Assembly (NCBI GenBank): GCA_025084515.1
Contig: JAJAGP010000276.1
Coordinates: 124,001-188,000 of the forward strand
DNA: 64,000 bases
Reading direction: 5' to 3'
DNA from: Ancistrus triradiatus
Taxonomy: Eukaryota > Chordata > Actinopteri > Siluriformes > Loricariidae
The position numbers were made by a program, and so were the translations under genes. Shown one piece after another: positions 10,037 to 20,961 of this stretch (the stretch's first letter is position 1; each line of letters begins with the position of its first letter). Under the pieces are notes generated by a model. That model saw only the letters and a list, made by a program, of their open reading frames with translations. It ran no database searches and was not told the origin of the DNA.

Positions 10037-11495
10037 GCCAGTAGTAGCATTAACTTTGATATTTTTTATGCATTAATTTCCATAGGTCCCGTCAAGACTT
10101 TTAGGGGTAAACACCTGGTTGTTTCTCTCCTGGTTGTTTTTTTTTTTTAAAGGTAGGAATGTAAATTAGACATGAAAGAAGAATAACTAGGACTGATTAT
10201 TTCCAAAGAAAAATGATTTCACTGTGAAGCTGGTTTTATATTGTTTGCAATATGTGCTACGCTCATCTCTCAAGAGAACGTAGTTTTGAAAAAAATGAAT
10301 GGCCAGGTTACATGAAGGTGAACTCTGCTTGTTAGAGATTGGGAAAAGGAAAGTGCCTTCATTTTTTTTCTCTGTTTGTTTTTCAATGAACAAACAAAGA
10401 TCAGTGGAGCTGCCTACCGTACATGCTGACCTTCCACCACAGGACTAGGCTGGCACAAAATAGGTTTTGATAAAAAAAAAAAAAGCAACGCTCCTGACAC
10501 GTGTTTCAGACTTCGTGTGCCCTCAAGGGATTGTCTATTTTGTGTAAAATCAATTAGATGACATTTCTTAATTAAAAGTAATGATCTTTTGCATCATGTC
10601 TGAGTGAGCTGCTTTACTACATCACAAGTGACTAAGTGCAGCTTAAGCTGTGCTTCATGTTTGAGGCTTGTGATCAATCACAATGTCAGTGCTCACCACA
10701 CCGTCTATCTTCAGTTCTTTCCATTTTGCTCAGAGATCATTCGTGATTCCAGGCCTGTCGTGTGAGCAGTGTGTGAATTCCAGTGAATGTGTGACGTTCG
10801 TAACAGGAGCCTAGCCACTGCTGTAATGGAGTAAGAGGATGTGCTCATCTTGACGTGACACAGCAGCTGGCCCTGCACACAGTAGTGCCCTACTCTTGGA
10901 CAGCTGCACCTGTGCTGGAATATCAGCAGTCTGTAATTAAACTTGATTTAAAGCGAAGCTGCTCAGGTGTTGGTTGCACGTGGACAGTGTTCCTTATCAC
11001 TCTGCTGGTATGCAGGAGCTGGCTACTTTAGTCAGCTACAATATGTGTAGCAGTGTAATCAGTCAGGGAGAAGTCCCAGAGCTGTGTCCAGGTGACCTCA
11101 TTCTCATGTGTCCTGTCAGCCTTTTACTGAATTTCCCTCTCTTGCACTTTCACTGGGAGATCTAGGTTAATATGTACACCACTCGCGTGTTCTTCGGAAC
11201 GACCTCAGTGTTTGTGCTGAGGTTGCTTGTGGGTGCAGTTCAGTTTTTATGTCACTGTGTAAAAACACTTCATTTGTTTTATTTTAGTCTCTGCGTATAA
11301 CCTTGGAGATTCAGTTCATTAGTTCTCATGTTCTGTCCTGTTAACTGCCTAGAAGGGGAGGTTTTCAAACAGTGTAACTATAAAATGTAATACCCTATGT
11401 TTTTGGCAATATAAACCACCTTTACAGCAGCAGCAACCCTTTAAGGTGTACTCAGGGGTAGAATAAAATACATGGCAACACAAATGAGATGAGAG
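10037..11495. other. Unrecognised single-copy-looking sequence
   Basis: About 1.45 kb without a recognised repeat or exon, apart from short homopolymer tracts (poly-T near 10139-10149, poly-A near 10472-10484). Confidence 0.35.
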
Positions 11496-12343
11496 TACAG
11501 TTATGCGCTGTTTAACGACTGCATTATGTTGTGTGAAACAGGTCATTGATCGAAATGGTTGTTGACTGGACTTTACCGTAGTCACAGTCTCTTTATGCTA
11601 CTGTAATGTAAATATAAAGGGTATTTTCACAAGAAAACTGCATGTAAATGATACATAAATGCATCAGAGATACCACTGAAAATGAATTGAACACTACCAT
11701 CTGCACGGCATCCAAAGCCTAAATTGTTATACACATCACTCCCCCCAGGAAATATACAGCATTGTGGTTCTTCAGTTACAAGCACACACTAATGATCACA
11801 CACACTGTAGAACCAAAATATATACTCGAATGATGGAATTTAAAGACAACCAAGAGGGAATGAGTCCATTTGCAGACCTTTTAACCTTTTAAACCTTTAA
11901 AGTAGGTAAATTCAGCATGCCACTGCTGGAAGGAAGTCAAATGACCAGCACGCAGCACTTCTGGGTATATGTAGGCCAAGATTGCATAGAGCTTCAAGTG
12001 TTAAGCGGAGTACAAATTTTTCCATTTCACAATAAATTACATTAAAAAAATTACGTAAACACAACATCAAAGTATGACATAAATCAGTGGTTCCCAAACT
12101 TTTCTGCAGTGTCCCTCTTTTGAAGATAAGAATATTTTCGAGCTCACCACTCCAACACACACTCGTCTTTTGCTTCCAATCTCCACTGGGCTTTATTTTA
12201 AACATTGTAATTCATACAAAACTGTAACTTCGTATTGAACTTACAAAATAAAGTGAGTACAAAGTACAAGTACTATGCATTATTTATCTTAAACATGCCT
12301 CATTCATTTGCCATAGCTCTGTGCCCCCCACTTTGAGAACCAC

Positions 12344-12873
12344 GGATAGCAATAGTATATGTGGGCATGAACAGATTAGAATGCGCTTAAATAAACAACT
12401 GTGGGACTGTGGTAGCCTAGTGGTTAAAGTACTGGACTATGGACCAGAAGGTCCAGGGTTCAAATCCCACCTCTGCCAGGCTGCCACTGTTGGGTCCTTG
12501 AGCAAGACCCTTAAACCACAATTGCTGGGATTGTCAGATTGTACCAATTCTAAGTCGCTCTGGATAAGGGCGTCTGCTAAATGCTGTAAATGTAATGTAA
12601 ATGTAAACAAGAAAACGCTTCCATACAATCACTGTGAGGTTTATCACCATCACTCTCCAGCCTTTCAGTTCTATTCCACCAGATCTTTTCTTTAATATCC
12701 ATGTTTTTATAGTCTGTGTGTTGCTTGTGCTATAAGCTCTTGTGCTCTGCTGCTAGCAGGATGAGCTGTTCTGCCTGACAACCAAGCTCTGATTGGTCAG
12801 CCTGATTTTAACACATCAGAACACGGCAGAAATTAGAACAGATTCAAAATTTTGAAGAGATTCAAAAGATTCA
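12344..12873. mobile_element. N-type segment (N2) bracketed by a 31-bp direct repeat
   Basis: 12359-12856 is collinear with 9619-9897 of N1 at high identity once the SINE at 12399-12603 is removed. It lacks both N terminal repeats, so it is an internal fragment. It lies between two identical 31-bp copies of the Q right end, which suggests arrival by a repair or template-switch event rather than clean transposition. Confidence 0.7.
12399..12603 (+). mobile_element. tRNA-derived SINE (V-SINE-like), copy 3
   Basis: Head GGGACTGTGGTAGCCTAGTG, B box GGTTCAAATCC, central block GGGTCCTTGAGCAAGACCC, tail GCGTCTGCTAAATGCTGTAA then ATGTAA repeats. A 7-bp duplication TAAACAA flanks it (12392-12398 and 12604-12610). 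The empty site is visible in N1 near 9650 (AATAAACAATAAAACG). Confidence 0.93.
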
Positions 12874-13092
12874 ATAGCTCTGTGCCCCCCACTTTGAGAA
12901 CCACTAATATCAGTAATATATATGGCAGTACTAATACACATGCTAAACCTTTTTAAATTTGACCAGCTGTTACAGCTGTGGTCTCCGGAGTTAAAAGACA
13001 GATTTTTATTTCCTATTATAATTGTTGTTGACCTGGGTTGTTAAAGTGAATGAACATTGATTGGACGGACGTTAAACGGCACTTACCTATAC

Positions 13093-14107
13093 AAATGTTG
13101 CACCATTTGGGAGCCCAAATTTAAAAGCCTGTTGAGCGTGCTGTGGTTAGTGTAGATGATATATCTGAAAACCCACTGCTGAAATGCACACAGCTTATTT
13201 GAACATAATCTCAGTCCCAGATTATAATTTATGTAAAATGGTTCAGAGAGCAAATATTCTCTTTCCATAGTTTATTCGAGGAAAATTCTAACTTCTACCT
13301 TTGTGATTGGCTCTCCTGCCCTGTTATCTATGCATGGGCTGTGGCTTCTTCATATGTTGTTATCCCTTGCTGCCTCCCCAGGTTACTGCCTTGCAAAGGT
13401 TCTTTGCATTTGCCTAAATACACACAGCTCGCAGCTGTCTATCTCTTATAGTGTATGACTGTACAGTATAAACAATGTTTACCCAAGGATTAGCTACTGT
13501 ATCCAACAAAAGTTTTGGTTACTGATACGAGTAGCGGGTGTGGAAAGAGAAATGACGCCATTCCTAACGACATTTAGTTCTGCTATGCTACATGCACTTT
13601 GTATGCTCAATTCAATGTCATAGATCAAATTTCTCAGATCTGAAGTTGTAATTTAAAGCTGGTGTTAATGATGAGGTAAGCCTGCCACTTGCTGCCAACT
13701 TCCGTGTACAGCTGCATTGTGGCTTAAGAAAGTAGTTCTGCTTTCTGTATGTCCATACCTTCACCTTTCCAGAGAAGGTCTTCAAACTGCATAGTATTTG
13801 CTGAGTTGGAGGGTGGCACCAGGCAGGATCCTTCAGCACCTAGCCCTTCTGATGACCTACAGGTCCCTAACGTGTATGATCCATCTACTGCATCACTTTT
13901 TCCTCCACTAGAGCTCACCTTCCTGGATACTGTTGTTTCTCATAAAATCGCTTGTCTTTTCATGTTGCAATATTGCTACTTTTTTAAGGATATATTTTTT
14001 TAAGATTGTATTTTGTTTATACAGTTGTATAGGTATGGTTGTATTTTTTATACAGTATATTTTTGTTCCAATATAAGGAGTGCTGAAAATAATTTGGGTA
14101 GTACATA
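13093..14107. other. Unrecognised sequence
   Basis: About 1 kb between M2 and B1. No repeat family, exon or RNA recognised; overlapping open frames at 13618-14003 on both strands look like chance. Confidence 0.35.
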
Positions 14108-15384
14108 CAGTGGTGCTTGAAAGTTTGTGAACATTTTCTATATTTCTCCATAAATTTGACAATATATATTATACTTGGTCATTTATTTATTGACGAAAAT
14201 GATACAATATTACATATAAGTGAGTGGCAAAAGTATGTGACGCCCCCCTTTATTCTTCTTTAACCATTCTTTGGTAGAACGACTTGTGTACTTAGGGTCG
14301 TTTTCTTGCTGCATGACCCACCTTCTCTTGAGATTCAGTTCATGGACAGATGTCCTGACATTTTTCTTTAGAATTCTCTGATAGAGTTCAGAATTCATTG
14401 TTCCATCAATGATGGCAAGCCGTACTGGAGCAGATGCAGCAAAACAGACCCAAACCCTGATACTACCACCACCATGTTTCACAGATGGGACAATGTTTTC
14501 CTTTCTCCAAACATAACGCTTTTCTTTTAAACCAAAAAGTTCTTTATTGGTCTCATCCATCCACCAAACATTCTTCCAATAGCCTTCTGGATTGTCCATG
14601 TGATCTTTAGCAAACTGCAGATGAGCAGCAATGTTCTTTTTGGAGAGCAGTGGCTTTCTCCTTGCAACCCTGCCATGCACATCATTGTTGTTCAGTGTTC
14701 TTCTGATGGTGGACTCATGAACATTAACATTAACCAATATGAGAGAGGCCTTCAGTTGCTTAGAGGTTACACTGGGGTCGTTTGTGACCTTGCCAACTAT
14801 TGCAAACCTTGCTCTTGGAGTGATCTTTGTTGGTCGACCACTCCTGGGGGTGGTAACAGTGGTCTTGAATTTCATCCATTTGTACACAATCTGTCTGACT
14901 GTGGTTTTGTGGAGTCCAAACTCTTTAGAGATGGTTTTGTAACCTTTTCCAGCCTGATGAGCATCAACAACTCTTTTTCTGAGCTCCTCAGAAATCTCCT
15001 TTTGTTCGTGCCATGATACACTTACACAAACATGTTGTGAAGAGCAGGCTTTGATAGATCCCTGTTCTTTAAATAAAACAGGGTGTCCACTCACACCTGA
15101 TGGTCATCCCATTGATTGAAAACACCTGACTCTAATTTCACCTTCAAATTAACTGCTAATCCTAGAGGCTCACATACTTTTGCCACTCACTAATATGTAA
15201 TATTGGATCATTTTCCTCAATCAATAAATGACCAAGTATAATATATTGGTCTCATTTGTTCAACTGGGTTCTCTCTTTATCTACTTTTAGGACTTGTGTG
15301 AAAATCTGATGTTGTTTTTAGGTCATAGTTATGCAGAAATATAGAAAATTCAAAAGGGTTCACAAACTTTCAAAGCACCCACTC
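14108..15384 (-). mobile_element. Tc1-like transposon, family B, copy B1
   Basis: Left terminus CAGTGGTGCTTGAAAGTTTG with TA at 14106-14107. The right terminus is complementary to a slightly altered version (CTTTCAAAGCACCCACTC) with TA at 15385-15386. That same TA is followed at once by the left end of element C1. Length 1277 bp against about 1600 bp for B3; the left (transposase C-terminal) part is internally deleted. Confidence 0.9.
14240..15014 (-). pseudogene. Tc1-like transposase pseudogene (B1), long open frame
   Basis: The family start codon is at 15012-15014 (MARTK), but one extra A just after it shifts the frame. The remainder is open for about 260 codons: HTH (HQAGKGYKTISKEFGLHKTT), GRPTKI linker, second HTH (STIRRTLNNN), WMDETN (first catalytic Asp), KHGGGS core, then QQENDPKY where the second catalytic Asp is replaced by Glu. 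After EWLKKNK the frame jumps into terminal sequence, so the third catalytic region is deleted. It is the longest uninterrupted transposase frame in the window, yet two of three catalytic positions are lost. Confidence 0.9.
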
Positions 15385-15479
15385 TACAATGGAAGCCAAA
15401 AAATCTGAGACCACTACTGAAAATGCTTGTTTGAGTATTTGTGAAGAAGAATTCATGCATCAGCAGAAAAATGGCCGAA

Positions 15480-15640
15480 ACACATCTCAAAGCTTTGCAG
15501 TAACTATTTGAAGACCAAAGAAGCTCAAGGAGTGCTGACTGTCACTGAACTTTCCTCTATAGTTGCCTGACCTAAACCCTATTAAGCAGTAATGGAAGTA
15601 ATTGAAAATCAAGAAAGACCAGTGTTGCCTCCAAATCTGG
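15480..15640 (+). pseudogene. Tc1-like transposase C-terminal remnant (C1)
   Basis: A short reading contains a LPDLNPIK-like block, the region around the third catalytic residue in Tc1 enzymes, followed by WK-like and LKI-like sequence with a stop. Nothing of the N-terminal DNA-binding or first two catalytic motifs is visible. Confidence 0.55.
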
Positions 15641-16057
15641 ATTGGAATCCCAGTCAACACTGCAGATGCATGAGCAGAGGCGGGAGTTTAAGAGCAGAAG
15701 TACTTGCTTGACCATTATCTCACATTGGGACTACATACTGTTTTAAGCTGATGTATTTAGAGACCTTTTCATACAAGTTACTCGTGTTTGTGTGGAAGAC
15801 TTCCTGCTACTTATTTATAACAAGCTGCAAATGCCGTTTGTAAGTGTATATGCCTGTCCTTATGTAAGTAGTACTCCTTGGTTTGTCCCCCCACTACCTG
15901 TATATTCTCTCTAACCTATAACTATATAAACTCGTTCATAAACACTTATTGAGCCTCTGTTTTATCTGGCTGATTTTCTGTGTTGTTTGTAATGGATTTT
16001 TGAGTTTTGTCAAACAAAAGTATCAGGTCCATCATCCCATGTTATGGCAAGCAGTTT

Positions 16058-16210
16058 GCAAGCAGTTTTCTTGTGAAAATACCCTTTATATTTACATTAC
16101 AGTAGCGTAAAAAGACTATGTGACTATGGTAATGTATGGTCCATGCCCATTTTAGTCAACATCCTTTCTTACAGAACGTATTGCGGATGGTAAATGGTGC
16201 ATACCTGTAT
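16058..16210 (-). mobile_element. Family M fragment, copy M3
   Basis: On the minus strand it reads from the terminal repeat (TACAGGTATGCACCATTTAC ending at 16209) through the blocks CAGAACG...TTGACTAAAATGG and TACTGTAATGTAAATATAAA, matching the first 160 bp of M2 and M6. Confidence 0.7.
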
Positions 16211-16468
16211 TGCTGGATTAACATGGATCATCAGATTTTGCAACTTGAATATTTCAGCTCAAGTGCACAATGTTATTGCAGCAAAAGGGGGAACAAAGCA
16301 AATACTATATATTTTTATTTATCAATTGATTCAAAATTTAACTCAAATTGCTATGCTGATTTTTTTTTAATTAGGATTTGTAATGAAAAGCATTGAAATA
16401 AATTTGAGAGAAATGAAAGCAGTGTTTCGCAAGTGTTCTCAGACTTTTATGTGTTCCTCTGCATTGTA

Positions 16469-17537
16469 GGGTAGGCCTTGGCTACAGCACCACTAAACTT
16501 CCTCAGTCAGCAGCAGATATTGATCTGTGTTTGCCCAGTAGCTTCTCCGTCAATGGCCCATGTGAGTTCATCAGGGTGAGTGTGTTTGCTCATTTCAGGT
16601 ACATATAATTGGCTGTAAATGTTCTGAGATGACTTCATTGTGACTAAGCCTGTCAGACATCATCTCCACATCTCTCTTTATTTGTTTAACACTTGTGGTT
16701 GGATGATTTGCATATGATGGATTGATGATTGTTTATCTTCACTTTTTTTGCGTCAGTTCCGTCATAAAACTGTCATGGATAGTACAGTGTATGTTCTTTA
16801 CTGAAACTGTGGAATTGTCATGGCCTGCCTCTGTCTTCCTGGCACTGATCCGGTTGCAAGGTTGCGTTCCCAGATTCGTACTTCACATCCAAGGAATAAT
16901 TATGTCGAAATTCCACAAGTCTCAACACTGCTGCTGTGACAGGTTCTTGCTAACCCGACTGAGGGCTTTGCGAAGCCACAGTCCAATCGATGGTATTTTA
17001 TCACAAACTGGAAAGTTTGTGTTTTTTTTTTTTGTTTGTTTTTTTCCAGAACACTTGACCCAGTTTAGTGCCATGCATACACACAAGAACAAAGGCTTAG
17101 TATGGGCAGGACTTTTTAGGGTGATGCATGGAACATTCTCTGAATTGACACAACTGGTGGGATGCTGCCATCCTACATTTACAGTCTTTAGCAGATTGTC
17201 TTACAGAAGTGCTTTGTGTTTTCCTTATCTCATGCTCGCACAAATGGTTTACAGCTCAAGAACACAATTTAACCCCTGTTAGGGGTTGTAGTGGGTTTTT
17301 ATTTCATTAAGGATGCAAGTGCAGTGTTTGTCCTCTCTTAATGCTGCAGGAAGAGGTGGGTTTTCAGTCATTATTTGAAGCCAGCAAGGGACAATGATCT
17401 GAGTCATTTTTTCCCAAGCTCCATTGGATATGTAGGGCCTTTATTTATGTATTTTCTAATCTTGCCATTTTTGAAAATGTGACATTTTAAGCAGAGCATG
17501 ATGTTCTGAAACTTCAACAAACACACAAACATCAGTG
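16469..17537. other. Unrecognised sequence with a SINE tail remnant
   Basis: 17172-17215 resembles the inverted V-SINE tail (TACATTTACAGTCTTTAGCA). The plus-strand open frame 16722-17282 runs through a poly-T tract and this SINE remnant and is not a credible gene. Confidence 0.4.
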
Positions 17538-17605
17538 TACAGGTATGCAACGGCCATTTCAGTCAAACCAGAACGTAATGCGGTCATTAAATGACGGATA
17601 TCTAT
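17538..17605 (+). mobile_element. Family M terminal fragment, copy M4
   Basis: TACAGGTATGCAACGGCCAT then TTTCAGTCAA and AGAACGTAATGCGG resemble the outer 70 bp of M copies in scrambled order. Only the terminus is recognisable. Confidence 0.5.
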
Positions 17606-20600
17606 ATACCAACACACAAATTTCAGTGATACAAAAATGTTGTCTTTGATACAGATACCACATTAAGTAATGTGACGCCATTACTGATGGAGAAAAGCAT
17701 AATGAACACTTGGTTGTGGCAGAGCACTGCATTTCCTGATGTGTTCTACAGCTCCTTGAATCTTTAAAAAATCCCTTAAACTCTGTAGTTTTTAAATCTG
17801 TTACTATGTATGATTATGCCATGATATTCAGTAAAGTTTGTGAGGTCTTAACAATGATCTCTCACCTGGAACAGGCATGGAAAGTTCTGAACTGTGGCAT
17901 TATACCATTTACTGTAATATGACACCACAATAAGTACCAGTTACTGACAGGACCTGAAAATATCCAATACAAGTACTGAAAGTCAAAGACACTCAAAGTC
18001 AACTAATCAATAATAATGGTTCTATTTTTAGAGTATCCAACAAAGGCCCCTAACAGCACACACATACTCTCAAGATGAGGTAGATAAGATCATTTTTAGC
18101 ACCACAGTTACCAATTTACCACCAAAAGTAATCATGAGATACATGGTTTGTGTACATCAATTCAATCCGTTGATGTAATTTCGAAGAATTGATTAGTCTA
18201 TATATTCATACCCAAACCTACTGCTGTTATCACACATAATCTAAACTGTGGTTGTTCCTGAGGTATATTTTACTTTTTTTGCTCTCTTTTCACTGTAGTT
18301 AACTTTCACTTCTGTAAACCATTTGGGAAGAGGTACACTCCTCTCCTCAGCCCAGCACCAAATTCCTCAAGCGCTGAACAGACTTCACTGGTGTAACCTT
18401 GCATCTGTGAGGCATTGTGGTATCTTCAGCAGAGGTGTTTCTGGACTACTAGTCATACTGGGGCATACAGAGAGTTTAGTGGGGCTCAGCTGTTCCCACC
18501 GGCTTGCACCAAAGATCACAGGGGCACAACTGTGCATAAAAATAATAATTAAATAGATGAAGTGGTATAACTCCAACGTGGGTGGGTGAAGACCAAATTA
18601 ACACTAAATAATTTTTATTAATTGAATTGATTTTGTTTATGCTAACATAACTGATGCCTTTGCCAGTTTGAGTGTTTTTACTTTAGGGGTCTAATATGTA
18701 TTTTTGGCAGGTTAGAAGTGGCTAAAACATATAGCTTTGAGCTATTATTACCTTACCTGAAAGTGTTAGCCACTCAAGCTTTTGAAAATCTTCTGAGGCA
18801 TTATGGGAAATGTGGTGCCTGTAAGGAATTTGTGTTTTGTGTGTGTCCTGTAGTTCTGCTCAGCAATCTAGTATGAAATTGACTTTTTACAGCTGTAATT
18901 TTAGTGCACAGCAACGTTTTACTTCTAACACCCCTGTCTTGAGAATGGTCGTGTGAATATACATCAGCTGTTTCTGTATGTAGCTACCAGTTTTAGCATG
19001 TAGCTTGGTTTTGGATAATATTTTACAAAGTCTGTTTAGACAACACATTTTTAGCCAATGCTAGCCAGTGCTAGGCAATGTTCATGTTTAGGTTATTTGT
19101 TGTGAGTGAAAAATTAAACTGTCATATTTAGTTTGATTTTAAAAAAACCCTCCTGATGGCACATGTGGGAACACGTTCACAAAAATGTGAAAAGGACATT
19201 GTGCATAATGTGTGCCATGTTGTAAAATATTGGTTGGGTTCTGGCACTCACATGCATTTACACTTGTTTAATATTTGGCTTATGTGCATATCAAGCCACA
19301 TCCTGAAGTGATTTGGGAATTCAGAGTCGGATATCAGTGTGTATTTATGGATCTTAGCCTTATGCAGATATAATACTGATCCTCAAGGTGCATGAAAAAC
19401 CCGCTTCCTCTCTCTCATTGAAAGTCGAGCAAGAATATTTAATTCAGGGGAAATCCTAAAAATGCGCTCTTTGGCTGCCTCAGAAGCCAGAACACGACAC
19501 ATCATTGCTATGTAACGAGCATTTCTCATTGTTTTGGACTCGTAGTTCTAATCGTTCAGTTTTATTGCTCTCACAGCTCCACCCTGCTCTGAACAAACAG
19601 CCAAACAAGTATTTCTTTGGCTGTGGTCAAGCACTAATACTGTCTCAGTCAGTGCAGTCAGCAGGATCTCTCTAAAACATTTACTTCTATTGCTTGACCT
19701 AAAAAGAGGAAGAATTTCAGGAAAATTATAAGGACCACAGGAATTGTACCACTTATTTTTGTTATATGTAGTAGCAAAGTAAGTACACTAATTCTATCAG
19801 AAATAGTGTATTGTAATAGTAAGGCCTACTTAATACAATCCACAATTAGTAATGAACAGCGGTATCTCAGTGGTTAAGGGTCTGGACTATGAATTCACCA
19901 AGCTACCAATGCTGCCACTTTTTACCAGCTCAATTATGTAATGTATACCATGAATGTAATGTAAATTATTAATTTAAAGATCATCGTCCCTGATTTATGA
20001 TTCTTCTGCATAATCATGTTGTGGTTTAGCCTGTTCTCATCATGTTTGTTAGTTTCATAAAATCCTTATGTCCTGGTTTAAACTGGAATGGTGCCAAACA
20101 AATGCTGATTTTCAAAAAAGAAAGTCCCTAAAAAAAATCAGATAGAACTGATAAAAGGGGAAGACGGTATGTTTTTCTTAGCTGTAAAGTTGTCATATCT
20201 ATGAATAATAAAGCTGGGACAAAAATTTACGCTGCATTCTTTTTTGCAGTGTAGCTTTTTTCTTATTAACAAGTTCCAAATATGCGTCATTTTATAGGTG
20301 GTTGGAAACCCCACAAGTGGCTCTTCCCACTGTAATACTTAATGGTAGTGCTGTGGTTTGTTCTGTTACGCATCTTGCTTTTCCCCTCTGAGATGTGACG
20401 TAATGCAAATACCGGTTTCTGGAACTTGGTTGGCTTCCAGTGTTTGATACATGAGCTCATGGTTTAATGATGACCTGGATGCTAATATAATTGCTAATAT
20501 AAAGGCTCAAGTTAGAGTAGATTTGTGTTGAATCTGTCTGGCATTATATAACCGTAACTGCTTGAGGACCTGGATAACAATCAGTCACTCTGTGTCTGAA

Positions 20601-20907
20601 ACGGTTCTGTATTTACTGTATACTGCACTAGTTTGGGGTTTCTGCAATTTTGTGGTGGTTTCTGAAAATAGTGTGGAATATCTAGGGCACTCTAACAATC
20701 TCACAATGCACCACAATAAGTAGCGTACAAACGATGCACCCTGCCGGATGAGGAAAAACCACATTACACTGTGATGTTCAGTTTGAAGATTCACACGTGA
20801 CTGCATGATTCCAAAAGCTTCCGGATTTGCCAAAAAGTTGCTCAGGTACAAAGCATTCAGAACTCAAAGATCCACACAACAGATAATTAAAACAATGCAT
20901 TTAATGC
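17606..20907. other. Longest stretch without a recognised repeat in the first third
   Basis: I identify only a degraded SINE at 19857-19965 (GGTATCTCAGTGGTTAAGGG head, tail TGTAATGTAAATTA). No exon with a recognisable product and no RNA gene seen. It may contain ancient repeats or regulatory DNA that cannot be judged from one sequence. Confidence 0.35.
19857..19965 (+). mobile_element. Degraded tRNA-derived SINE
   Basis: The A-box-like TATCTCAGTGGTTAAGGGTC, CTGGACTATG, GCTGCCACTTT and tail ATGAATGTAATGTAAAT follow V-SINE order, but the B box and central block are deleted. Confidence 0.6.
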
Positions 20908-20959
20908 AATTGCTGATCACTTTATTAGTTACACCTCTACACCTACTCATTCATGTAAT
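20908..20959. mobile_element. Terminal fragment of a G-type DNA transposon
   Basis: GATCACTTTATTAGTTACACC and CACCTACTCATTCATGTAAT match the end of the common fish element represented by G1 (56191-57115). It is interrupted by A2, which inserted at the TA at 20960-20961. Confidence 0.6.
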
Positions 20960-20961
20960 TA

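Larger units (their letters stand above)
12083..12904. mobile_element. hAT-like non-autonomous element Q inside M2
   Basis: The left end CAGTGGTTCCCAAACTTTTC and right end complementary to GTGGTTCTCAAAGTGGGGGG are the CAGTGGTTC-type termini known from vertebrate hAT elements. The right 31 bp is present twice, identically, at 12313-12343 and 12874-12904, with 530 bp of unrelated sequence between. The M-family sequence resumes at about 12905, as shown by comparison with M7. Confidence 0.7.
11496..13092 (+). mobile_element. Family M element, copy M2, with nested insertions
   Basis: Left terminus TACAGTTATGCGCTGTTTAAC and right terminus complementary to TGTATAGGTAAGTGCCGTTT. Left interior blocks (ACTGTAATGTAAATATAAAG, CATCAGAGATACCACTG) match M6, and the right block (GACAGATTTTTATTTCC) matches M1. 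Removing the nested hAT-like insertion (12083-12904) leaves about 775 bp, the same size as M6 without its insertion (about 745 bp). No coding capacity. Confidence 0.75.
15387..16466 (+). mobile_element. Tc1-like transposon relic, family C, copy C1
   Basis: Left end CAATGGAAGCCAAAAAATCT followed by GAGACCACT; right end complementary to CAATGCAGAGGAACACATAA with AAGTCTGAGAACACT. TA at 15385-15386 and 16467-16468. Transposase C-terminal sequence is at about 15540-15620 on the plus strand (CCTGACCTAAACCCTATTA = PDLNPI). An M-family fragment (16058-16210) sits inside. A related left end is at 30130. Confidence 0.65.

Noticed and set aside
12321..12695. 124-codon frame on the plus strand
   Set aside because: Composed of SINE copy 3 and flanking N-type repeat sequence; SINE reading frames recur at every copy.
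16722..17282. 186-codon open frame on the plus strand
   Set aside because: Runs through a poly-T tract (phenylalanine run) and a SINE tail remnant; no domain.
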